From DATFPK01 sp035264885 (GTDB lineage Bacteria; Actinomycetota; Thermoleophilia; Solirubrobacterales; 70-9), in the NCBI GenBank assembly GCA_035264885.1, contig DATFPK010000081.1:1-34586 (forward strand): a stretch of DNA of 34,586 nt, written 5' to 3'. The notes beneath the pieces are model-generated. The model did not search any database and had not been told where the DNA came from. It was given only the letters and a program-made list of their open reading frames with translations. The stretch's first letter is position 1. Each line of letters opens with the position of its first letter. Both the position numbers and the translations under genes were made by a program. This document shows positions 7,907-14,439 of this stretch, piece by piece.

Positions 7907-8385
7907 TCGGAGATCAGGGGCGCGACGACGACCACGCGGTGGGGCTCGTCCCCCTCGCTGTAGGTCTCGACGCCCGGGCGCTCCTTCAGTCGCTCGTGGA
8001 CGACGCGCCGCTCCTGCGCACTCATCGGGTCGAGCTCGATCGGCCGCCGGTCGCCGAGCGCCTGCTCGGCAGCCCGGTCGGCCCGCGCCTCCAGGGTCTC
8101 GCGACGGCGCTCGCGGTAGCCCGCGGCGTCGACCAGGACGCGCTTGCGATCCCGGTACCCGAGGAAGGCGGCCTGGTAGCAGAGCAGCTGGAGGGCGTCG
8201 ATCGTCTGCCCCCGGCGACCGATCAGCAGGCCATAGTCGTCCTCGCCCTCGACGACCGCCTCGATCGTCTCCTCGTCCTCGAAGATCTCGACCTTCCCGT
8301 CGAGGTCGAGCTCGTCCAAGACGCGCTCGACCAGCTCGCGGACGCGCTCGGCCGGTTCCTCGGGCCAGTCGTTCAACTCCGCCAT
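7903..8385 (-). CDS. jag: RNA-binding protein Jag/KhpB (KH and R3H domains)
   Basis: This 160-residue protein has an acidic N-terminal third, a KH domain with GLLIGRRGQTIDALQLL (about 72-88), and a C-terminal R3H domain around RRVVHERLKERPGVETYSEG. It partners YidC in the conserved rpmH-rnpA-yidD-yidC-jag array. In firmicutes KhpB binds RNA and affects cell elongation and division. The full Jag_N domain is not evident. It is separated from yidC by 74 bp containing a GCCGCC/GGCGGC hairpin and overlaps rsmG by 4 bp. Confidence 0.9.
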   Translation of the reverse strand: MAELNDWPEEPAERVRELVERVLDELDLDGKVEIFEDEETIEAVVEGEDDYGLLIGRRGQTIDALQLLCYQAAFLGYRDRKRVLVDAAGYRERRRETLEARADRAAEQALGDRRPIELDPMSAQERRVVHERLKERPGVETYSEGDEPHRVVVVAPLISE

Positions 8386-8459
8386 CAGTCGAGTCTATTT
8401 CGGGACGGAGGCGCAGGAGCCCTGCTTCCCGTTCGCCGCCGGGCGGCGGATTCCTGCCC

Positions 8460-9230
8460 CTAGCGCCGCTTCTTCTTCTTGCGCGGCGGGGGCGGCGGGG
8501 GCTTGGCCGCCTGTCTCTCCTCGGGCGAGGGGTGGACGGGCGGCGGGATCACCTTCTTGACCGTGTACTGCTGCCCGATCGTCCAGACGTTGGTGGTGAT
8601 CCAGTAGAGGATCAGCCCGGCCGGGAAGGTGAGGATGAAGGGGACGAAGATCAGCGGCAGGATGAACATCAGGTTGCGCTGGGTCGAGTCCGAGGTGGTC
8701 GCCATCACCAGGCCGGCCGCGAGCTGGGTGCCGACGTAGAGCAGGATCAGGGTGACCAGGACGCCGCCGGTCGCCTTCGCCGTGAGGTCGGGGATGAAGA
8801 GGAACGACTCTCCCCAATTGCCGGGGACGTCGCCGCACGGGAGCGTCGACTGGCCGCAGATGTCGACCCGGAGGTCGGTCCGCAGCGCGTAGAAGAGGGT
8901 GATGAAGACCGGCAGCTGGGCGAGGAGGGGGATGCAGGAGGCCAGCGGGTTGACCTTGTTCTCCTGGTAGAAGCGCATCATCTCCTGCTGCATGCGCTGG
9001 CGGTCGTTCTTGTACTTCTCCTGGATCTCCTTGATCTCGGGCTGGAGCGCCTGCAGCGCCCGCATGCCCTTGATCTGCTTGTAGGTGAGCGGGATCAGCA
9101 GCGACCGGGTCAGGAAGGTCAGGGCGATGATCGCTCCGCCCCAGCCGAGTCCGATGTCGTGGAACCAGACGAGGACCGCCGAGGCGGCGTCGATGAACGG
9201 CTGGAGGATGTTGGCGACCGGAAGCGTCAC
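8460..9230 (-). CDS. yidC: Membrane protein insertase YidC
   Basis: The 256-residue insertase is of the short Gram-positive type, with about five membrane helices and no large periplasmic domain. Visible are the first helix pair with GLGWGGAIIALTFLTRSLLIPLT, a charged cytoplasmic hairpin (EIQEKYKNDRQRMQQEMM), NPLASCIPLLAQLPVFITLF, and the last helices LILLYVG and PFILTFPAGLILYWITTN. The tail is PPPPPPRKKKKRR, a basic end expected to touch the ribosome. The loop after the second hydrophobic block contains two cysteines (CGQSTLPC) facing outside. The GTG start overlaps the yidD stop by 4 bp. Confidence 0.94.
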   Translation of the reverse strand: MTLPVANILQPFIDAASAVLVWFHDIGLGWGGAIIALTFLTRSLLIPLTYKQIKGMRALQALQPEIKEIQEKYKNDRQRMQQEMMRFYQENKVNPLASCIPLLAQLPVFITLFYALRTDLRVDICGQSTLPCGDVPGNWGESFLFIPDLTAKATGGVLVTLILLYVGTQLAAGLVMATTSDSTQRNLMFILPLIFVPFILTFPAGLILYWITTNVWTIGQQYTVKKVIPPPVHPSPEERQAAKPPPPPPRKKKKRR

Positions 9231-9499
9231 GCCGCGGGCTCACCGTGGTGGACGGCGGGGTCGACGGGGCCGGTGCGCAGGGTGAAGCGGCTCGGTACGG
9301 GGTCGAAGCCGCCGTGGCTGAGGGGGTTGCAGCGCAGGAGGCGCCAGAGCGCGAGGACCGAGCCGCGCAGGGCGCAGTGCCGGCGGATCGCCTGGCGGGC
9401 ATAGAGCGAACAGGTCGGCTCGTACTTACAGCGCCGTGGCAGGGCGGGTGAGACCCAGCGGCTGTAGGCCGCGAGCGGTGCCAGGAGGATCCGTTTCAC
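9227..9499 (-). CDS. yidD: Membrane protein insertion efficiency factor YidD
   Basis: This 90-residue protein has the family pattern: an amphipathic N-terminus (MKRILLAPLAAYSRWVSP), KYEPTCSLYARQAIRRH, then GSVLALWRLLRCNP, and HGGFDPVP. YidD assists YidC-dependent insertion at the inner face of the membrane. Its GTG start overlaps the rnpA TGA by 4 bp (GTGA), and both lie inside the predicted parS, so the first codons are constrained by ParB binding. Confidence 0.93.
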   Translation of the reverse strand: MKRILLAPLAAYSRWVSPALPRRCKYEPTCSLYARQAIRRHCALRGSVLALWRLLRCNPLSHGGFDPVPSRFTLRTGPVDPAVHHGEPAA

Positions 9500-9507
9500 G
9501 TGGAACG
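9492..9507. promoter_or_regulatory. parS: parS centromere-like site spanning the rnpA stop and yidD start
   Basis: The minus strand reads CGTTCCACGTGAAACG. The central 14 bases are identical to the Bacillus subtilis parS consensus (TGTTNCACGTGAAACA), and only the outermost pair differs, symmetrically. No other site of this quality was seen in the window. The site lies about 0.7 kb from dnaA, as expected for ParB loading next to the origin, and inside coding sequence: it encodes the last residues of RnpA and the first codons of YidD. Confidence 0.9.
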
Positions 9508-9876
9508 GCCTTCGCCCGGGAAGGCCGCCAAAGCCTGCTCGATCGCCGCCTTCACGCCCTCGGTGCCGGACTCGCCAGCGAGCTCGGCGATGCCGGGACG
9601 GGCGACCAGCACAAAGTCGTGGCCCTCGGGAAGCCCCTCGATCGCCCAGAACGCCTCCCGTAGGACCCGCTTGACTCGGTTTCGCTCGACCGCGCCGCCG
9701 ACCTTGCGGCCGGCCGAGATGCCGAGCCTGATGCCCTCCCGATCGGGTTGTGGGAACCGGTAGAGGACGAGGTGGCGATTTGCCTGCGAGGAGCCCTCGC
9801 GGTAAACCCGGTCGAACTCCCCGCTGCGCGAAAGGCGGCGGCGCTTGCGCGCCCCGGCATCGCCGCCGCTCCCCAT
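9496..9876 (-). CDS. rnpA: Ribonuclease P protein component RnpA
   Basis: The 126-residue basic protein binds the RNase P RNA and helps process tRNA 5' ends. Visible are RRRLSRSGEFDRVYREG (early), LGISAGRKVGGAVERNRVKRVLREAFW with the RNR motif, and the final helix region. ATG 9876 was chosen because it gives a normal-length protein and lies just after the rpmH stop (9879). Longer in-frame starts would run antisense through rpmH into dnaA and are rejected. Its stop lies within the predicted parS. Confidence 0.93.
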   Translation of the reverse strand: MGSGGDAGARKRRRLSRSGEFDRVYREGSSQANRHLVLYRFPQPDREGIRLGISAGRKVGGAVERNRVKRVLREAFWAIEGLPEGHDFVLVARPGIAELAGESGTEGVKAAIEQALAAFPGEGRST

Positions 9877-9878
9877 GC

Positions 9879-10013
9879 CTAAACGCTGAGGCGCTTGCGG
9901 CCCTTGCGGCGCCGGCGCTTCAGGATCGAGCGGCCGCCGCGCGTGCGCATCCGCGCCCGGAACCCGTGGGTCCGGGCCCGCTTGCGCTTCTTCGGCTGGT
10001 AGGTCCGCTTCAT
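9879..10013 (-). CDS. rpmH: 50S ribosomal protein L34
   Basis: The 44-residue product starts MKRTYQPKKRKRARTHGF and ends in a strongly basic stretch, which is diagnostic for L34 of the large ribosomal subunit. It is the first gene of the leftward arm and diverges from dnaA. No Shine-Dalgarno precedes the ATG, and a TATACT -10 box lies 11-16 bases upstream, suggesting a nearly leaderless message. It is likely cotranscribed with rnpA, yidD and yidC. Confidence 0.96.
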   Translation of the reverse strand: MKRTYQPKKRKRARTHGFRARMRTRGGRSILKRRRRKGRKRLSV

Positions 10014-10023
10014 CGACGCGGCC

Positions 10024-10029
10024 AGTATA
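10024..10029 (-). promoter_or_regulatory. TATACT -10 box of the rpmH-rnpA operon
   Basis: The minus strand reads TATACT at 11-16 bases before the rpmH ATG, so transcription would begin about 4-6 nt before the start codon. No clear -35 hexamer is present. Confidence rests on the match to the -10 consensus in a GC-rich spacer. Confidence 0.5.
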
Positions 10030-10205
10030 CGGAGGGGCCCTGGCAGCGTCGGGAGGCCGGCGCCGAATCTTTTCTGCGGCAAATGCGGGCGCGGGTGCGG
10101 GTGCCCCGGGGGCCGTCGCTATGGTCGCCAGCGGTCCCCCGCCAGGCACGAAACCGGGCCTGGGCGGGGTTACGGCAAGCCCAACTGAGCCCGACGAACG
10201 AGACC

Positions 10206-11534
10206 TTGTCCCCACCCCCCGAGCCGACCGCGCCGATCCCACCGGGGGACGCGGACGCGCTCTGGGCGGCGGCGCGGGAGCAGCTGCGGACGTCGTTGCC
10301 GACGTCGACTTTCGAGATCTGGCTCGAGCCGCTGCGGCCGGCCGACCTGGCGGCGGGCAACCTGCGGCTCGCCGCGCCGGCCGGCATCCGCGCCTGGGTC
10401 GAGCGCCGCTACGCCGGCCTGATCCTCGACAGTCTGGCCGCGATCGATCCGTCGATCGGGGCCGTCAGCTTCGACGGGACGCGGGGGGCCGCACCGGGAC
10501 ATCCCGCTGTGGCGGACGCGCCGCTCAACCCTCACTACACCTTCGAGCGGTTCGTGATCGGCGAGGGCAACCAACTCGCCCACGCCGCCGCCCTCGCCGT
10601 CGCCGAGGCGCCGGCCGAGGCCTACAACCCGCTCTTCCTGCACGGGCGGCCTGGACTCGGCAAGACCCACCTGCTCGTCGCGATCGCCAACTACCTCGCC
10701 GACAACGCTCCCTCCCTCACAGTCCGCTACACGACCGCCGAGAGCTTCACCAACGAGTTCGTCGGCGCCCTCCAGCGGGACGGGTCGGAGGCCTTCAAGG
10801 CGCGCTACCGCGACCTGGACGTCCTCCTGATCGACGACGTCCAGTTCCTCGAGGGCAAGCACCACACCGAGGAGGAGTTCTTCCACACCTTCAACGCGCT
10901 GTATGAGGCCGGCAGCCAGATCGTTCTCTCGGCCGATCGCATCCCGAGCGAGCTCTCGGTCCTCGCCAAGCGCCTCCGCGACCGGTTCGAGTGGGGCCTG
11001 ACCGTCCCGGTCAACGCCCCGAACCTGGCAACCCGGCTGACCGTCCTGCGCCGGCTCGTCAACGAGGCCGGGGTCGACGTTGCCGACCGCGAGGCGCTGG
11101 TCGAGCTGGCCAAGCGGATTGACGCCAACGTCCGCCAGCTCCACGGCGCCCTCACCCGTGTGATCGCACACGCCTCGCTGCGGACCAGGCCGCTGACCTC
11201 CGAGCTGATTGCCGAGGTCCTGCCGCGCGTTGCGCCCCGGGAGGCCGCGAGCAGCGGCGAGGACATCAAGAGCGCCGTGGCCGAGTCCTTCGGCCTCAGC
11301 CCGCGCGACCTCGACGGGCCGAGCCGGGCAGCGGCCCAGGTGCGCGCCCGCCAGGTCGCGATCCTTCTGACCCGGGAGATGACCGACCTCTCCCTGCCGG
11401 CGATCGGCCGCCTCTACGGCGGGCGCGACCACTCCACCATCCTCAACGCGATCCGCAGGATCGAATCCGAGGCAGGCGTCGACGAGGGTCTTCGCCGCCG
11501 GCTGGAGGACCTGCGGACGGAGCTCCACAGCTAG
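10206..11534 (+). CDS. dnaA: Chromosomal replication initiator protein DnaA
   Basis: This 442-residue AAA+ initiator binds DnaA boxes and opens oriC. Domain I begins at ALWAAAREQL...TFEIWLEPL. A short domain II follows, and domain III starts at PLNPHYTFERFVIGEGN with Walker A GRPGLGKTHL (from about 146), Walker B LLIDDVQFLEGK and sensor RDRFEWGL. Domain IV ends with the DNA-binding signature YGGRDHSTILNAIRRIE. Domain II is much shorter than in Streptomyces. TTG 10206 was chosen because it gives the normal distance to the domain I tryptophan. ATG 10083 in the same frame would add 41 unconserved residues. The ribosome-binding site (ACGAG) is weak. The first nine bases, TTGTCCCCA, differ from the actinobacterial DnaA box by one base. 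Confidence 0.93.
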   Translation: MSPPPEPTAPIPPGDADALWAAAREQLRTSLPTSTFEIWLEPLRPADLAAGNLRLAAPAGIRAWVERRYAGLILDSLAAIDPSIGAVSFDGTRGAAPGHPAVADAPLNPHYTFERFVIGEGNQLAHAAALAVAEAPAEAYNPLFLHGRPGLGKTHLLVAIANYLADNAPSLTVRYTTAESFTNEFVGALQRDGSEAFKARYRDLDVLLIDDVQFLEGKHHTEEEFFHTFNALYEAGSQIVLSADRIPSELSVLAKRLRDRFEWGLTVPVNAPNLATRLTVLRRLVNEAGVDVADREALVELAKRIDANVRQLHGALTRVIAHASLRTRPLTSELIAEVLPRVAPREAASSGEDIKSAVAESFGLSPRDLDGPSRAAAQVRARQVAILLTREMTDLSLPAIGRLYGGRDHSTILNAIRRIESEAGVDEGLRRRLEDLRTELHS

Positions 11535-11687
11535 GCCCCCCGCCACCCGTGCCAACCGGCGGCGCTGTAAGAATCAACACCTTCCACATCTTCGGCCCAC
11601 AGCCTCCAACCCGCACCGGAAAGCCAAACGACCCACTTGACCACGATTTCCACAGCCCCTGAACCAACTCAAGAAGGCATTTCTCAT
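11535..11687. other. oriC: dnaA-dnaN spacer, candidate oriC
   Basis: This 153-bp spacer is less GC-rich than its surroundings and strongly C/A-biased on the plus strand. It contains TCCACA cores at 11583-11588 and 11649-11654, with a third at 11524-11529 in the dnaA end, all in the same orientation and 59-66 bp apart. The best 9-mer is ATTTCCACA, seven of nine to the DnaA box. Gene polarity flips at rpmH/dnaA and ParAB-parS are near, which supports an origin here. The boxes are too degenerate to be certain, and the rpmH-dnaA spacer (10014-10205) is an alternative or additional site. Confidence 0.5.
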
Positions 11688-12794
11688 TTGAAGCTATCCC
11701 TCCCCCGCAAGGAACTCGTCTCCAAGCTCTCGATCGTCGGGCGCGCGGTCTCGAACCGCGTCGCGAACCAGTCGCTGGCCGGTGTCCTGATCACGGTCGC
11801 CGATGGAACCGCGCGGCTTCGCGCCACCGACCTTGAGATGGGGATCGACACCGCACTCGAGGCCGACGTCGAAGGGGAGGGCACGGTCCTCGTCCCCGGC
11901 CGCCTCCTCGCCGAGGTGTCTCGCTCGCTCGGCGCCGACCCGGTCGAGCTCGAGCCCCGGGCCGCCGAGCGTGACATCGAGATCCGCAGCGGCGGGTCGA
12001 GCTTCCACCTGAGGACGCTGCCGGCCGAGGACTTCCCCGCCTTCCCCCAGCCGGAAGGCGACCCGCTCCGCATCCCGTCCGCTGTGCTCGAGGCGAGCGT
12101 CGACGTCGTCGCCAGGGCCGCCTCGCGCGACGACATGCGGCCCGTCCTGACCGGCGTCCTGATGACGGCGAGCGGCAACGAGATGACGATGGTGGCGACC
12201 GACTCCTACCGCCTGAGCGTCAAGCGAACCGAGGTGGAAGGGGGCATCGGCGGCGACCTCGAGGCCAACGTCCCCGCCCGCGCGCTGCGCGAGCTCTCCC
12301 GCCTCCTCGCGGCCGGGGAGCACGACGCGGTCGAGGCCTCGCTGCTCCGCAGCCAGGCGGTCTTCCGGGTCGGCGACGTCGTCCTCAGTACCCGCCTGAT
12401 CGAGGGTCAGTTCCCGAACTACCGCCAGCTTCTCCCCGACTCCTTCGAGCACGACGTCCGCCTCCCCCGGGGCGAGTTCCTCGAGGTGACCAGCCGGATC
12501 AGCCAGCTCGCGCAGCGCAACGCGCCCCTGCGGCTCTCGTTCAGCGAGGGCGAGCTGACCGTCGCCGCGGAGACCCCGGAGGTCGGCGACGCCCGCGAGA
12601 CGATCCCCGCCGCCTACGAGGGCGAGGCGCTCGAGATCGGCTTCAACCCGGAGTTCCTGAAGGAGGGCATCGAGAGCATCGACGCCGAGGAGGTGCTGCT
12701 GCGGTTGATCTCGCCGCTGCGGCCCGGCCTCCTTCAGCCCGTGGGCGACGAGGACTTCAGGTACCTCGTGATGCCCATCCGGCTCAACGTGTGA
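11688..12794 (+). CDS. dnaN: DNA polymerase III subunit beta (sliding clamp)
   Basis: The 368-residue clamp encircles DNA and tethers the replicative polymerase. It opens MKLSLPRKELVSKLSIVGRA, followed by LAGVLI, LRATDLEMGI, PGRLLAEVSRSL, and in later domains MTASGNEMTMVATDSYRLS, LIEGQFPNYRQLLP and the C-terminal YLVMPIRL. TTG 11688 was selected since the protein then starts at the conserved block and AAGAAGG lies about 11 nt upstream. TTG 11637 would add 17 residues without conservation. It follows dnaA after the candidate origin spacer and overlaps recF by 4 bp. Confidence 0.93.
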   Translation: MKLSLPRKELVSKLSIVGRAVSNRVANQSLAGVLITVADGTARLRATDLEMGIDTALEADVEGEGTVLVPGRLLAEVSRSLGADPVELEPRAAERDIEIRSGGSSFHLRTLPAEDFPAFPQPEGDPLRIPSAVLEASVDVVARAASRDDMRPVLTGVLMTASGNEMTMVATDSYRLSVKRTEVEGGIGGDLEANVPARALRELSRLLAAGEHDAVEASLLRSQAVFRVGDVVLSTRLIEGQFPNYRQLLPDSFEHDVRLPRGEFLEVTSRISQLAQRNAPLRLSFSEGELTVAAETPEVGDARETIPAAYEGEALEIGFNPEFLKEGIESIDAEEVLLRLISPLRPGLLQPVGDEDFRYLVMPIRLNV

Positions 12795-13888
12795 TGCTCG
12801 TCCGCGCGGTCGAGGCGCGGCCCCTGCGAAGCCTCGGCTGGCTCGCCGAGGAGCTCGGCCCCGGCCTGACCAGCGTGATCGGACCGAACGGCACCGGCAA
12901 GACGAACCTGCTCGAGGCCCTCTACTTCGCGCTGACCGGCCGCTCGTTCCGGACCGGCGACCGTCGCGAGCTGATTCCGTTCGGAGAGGGTCTCGCCCGG
13001 GCCGAGGCGACCGTGGCGACCCCGGACGGCACCATTCACAAGTTCGTCAGCTCGATCAGCCGCAGCGACGGCCGCCGGGTCCTGCTCGACGGCTCAGCCG
13101 CCCAGCCGGCGGACCTGGTCCGCTCGCGCCCTGCGATCGCGGTGTTCTCCCCCGACCGGCTCGTCTTGGTCAAGGGGCCGCCCGCGGAGCGCCGCGCCCA
13201 CCTCGATGCCTTCGTCGGCGCCCGGCGCCCGGCCCGCGCGGACCTGCGGCGCCGGTTCGGCCAGGCCCTCGCGCAGCGCAACGCGCTCCTCAGCCGCGTC
13301 GCCTCCGGTCGCTCCTCGCCGACGGATCTGGACGCCTGGGACCTGGCTCTGGCCGAGGCCGCCGCGCCGCTGATCGCGGCCCGCGGGGAGGCGGCGGCCG
13401 AGCTGGCACCGCTCTTCGCCGCGCTGGCGGCCGAGCTGGGACTCGGCGACGCGACCCTTTCGTACTCGCCGCGGATCGACGGTGGCGTCGCGGCGATCGA
13501 AGGCGCCCTGCGCGAGCGGCGCGAATCCGACCTGAAGCTGGGACGAACCGGGACGGGCCCCCACCTCGACGAGCTTCGGATCGACTCCGGCGGTAGATCC
13601 CTGCGCCGCTACGGGTCGCAGGGGCAGCAGCGAATCGCCCTGCTCGCCCTCCTCTTCGCCGAGCGCGAGGCGCTGCTCGTCGCGCGCGGCGCGCCGCCGT
13701 TGATGCTGCTCGACGACGTGATGAGCGAGCTCGACCCCGAGCACCGGGAGCTATTGGCGGCGCGGCTCGAGGGGGACGGCCAGGCGCTGATCAGCGCCGC
13801 CGACGACGACGCGGTCCCCGAGCGCGCCCGCCGCCAGCTGATCCGGATGCCGGCGGCTGCCCGGCGGGTCGAGGCGGCCGCGGCGTGA
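12791..13888 (+). CDS. recF: DNA replication and repair protein RecF
   Basis: The 365-residue SMC-like ATPase promotes RecA loading at single-strand gaps. It has Walker A GPNGTGKTNLLEAL (about 33-46), the ABC signature region YGSQGQQR, and Walker B LMLLDDVMSELDPEHR. The length is normal. GTG 12791 overlaps the dnaN stop. An ATG directly after it (12794) is an equally good start. It overlaps the next gene by 4 bp, giving one dnaN-recF-DUF721 unit. Confidence 0.93.
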   Translation: MMLVRAVEARPLRSLGWLAEELGPGLTSVIGPNGTGKTNLLEALYFALTGRSFRTGDRRELIPFGEGLARAEATVATPDGTIHKFVSSISRSDGRRVLLDGSAAQPADLVRSRPAIAVFSPDRLVLVKGPPAERRAHLDAFVGARRPARADLRRRFGQALAQRNALLSRVASGRSSPTDLDAWDLALAEAAAPLIAARGEAAAELAPLFAALAAELGLGDATLSYSPRIDGGVAAIEGALRERRESDLKLGRTGTGPHLDELRIDSGGRSLRRYGSQGQQRIALLALLFAEREALLVARGAPPLMLLDDVMSELDPEHRELLAARLEGDGQALISAADDDAVPERARRQLIRMPAAARRVEAAAA

Positions 13889-14193
13889 CCCGGCGGCGTA
13901 TGCCCCGCCCCGCCGCCGCGGCGTTCCGCTCGGCTCGCGGCCGCGCCGCGCCGCTCACTCCACTCGCCGCCGTCCAGGACGCCTGGGCCGAGGTCGTCGG
14001 TGAGCAGGTCAGCGCCGTGGCCGAACCGGTCGCCGAGCGGTCAGGTGCCGTGATCGTCGCCTGCAGCGACGCGGTCTGGGCACAGGAGCTCGACCTCCTC
14101 CAGGACGACCTCCGGGCCCGTCTGCGCGAGCGCCTGGGGGAGCTGGCGCCGGCGGCGCTGCGGTTCGAGGTCGGGCGGCCAAAAGCGCGCTGA
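13885..14193 (+). CDS. DUF721 (DciA-related) protein
   Basis: The 102-residue protein has the DUF721 pattern: LAAVQDAWAEVVGEQVSAVAEPV, then SGAVIVACSDAVWAQELDLLQDDLRARLRERLG. In bacteria without DnaC or DnaI, DciA (DUF721) proteins support loading of the replicative helicase DnaB. The position between recF and gyrB is characteristic of actinobacteria. The GTG start overlaps the recF stop (GTGA). Direct evidence for helicase loading by actinobacterial members is something I cannot judge from sequence. Confidence 0.85.
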   Translation: MTRRRMPRPAAAAFRSARGRAAPLTPLAAVQDAWAEVVGEQVSAVAEPVAERSGAVIVACSDAVWAQELDLLQDDLRARLRERLGELAPAALRFEVGRPKAR

Positions 14194-14439
14194 CCGTCCC
14201 TGGTTGGCCAGCCAGCCGGTGACCATCCGGCGCTCCGTCGGACTTTGCCCCGGGATCCCTCGTTCTCGTTTCGCTTTTCTGCTCATTTGCAGGAGTTTTT
14301 GGGGCTTTTGCCAGCGGTTCCGGGGGCTGACCCTGGTATCCTTATTGTCAACTTGAGCGATCGGCCCCGACCCTGAGTGCCGGCCCGCACGGGAGCACAC
14401 AGGTGATCGGGGCTTTCTCTGGCTGAACGGAAGGACGCA
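14194..14439 (+). promoter_or_regulatory. gyrB upstream region with leader hairpin
   Basis: This 246-bp spacer is comparatively T-rich and should hold the gyrBA promoter, but no convincing -35/-10 pair is visible. GCCCCGA (14364-14370) can pair with TCGGGGC (14407-14413). Inside it, GTGC (14377-14380) pairs with GCAC (14395-14398). The outer stem is followed by TTTCTCT, resembling an attenuator, about 25 nt before the GTG. A near-palindrome, CTGGTTGGCCAGCCAG, lies at 14200-14215. Confidence 0.4.

Noticed and set aside
8430..8456. GCCGCC/GGCGGC hairpin between yidC and jag as a terminator
   Set aside because: Short stem in a GC-rich spacer with no U-run. The conserved yidC-jag order argues for read-through.
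10083..10205. N-terminal extension of DnaA from ATG 10083
   Set aside because: It would add 41 residues without conservation and no ribosome-binding site precedes it. Domain I starts normally with TTG 10206.
9877..10242. A long N-terminal extension of RnpA
   Set aside because: It would be antisense to the dnaA start and overlap rpmH in another frame. RnpA homologues begin near ATG 9876.
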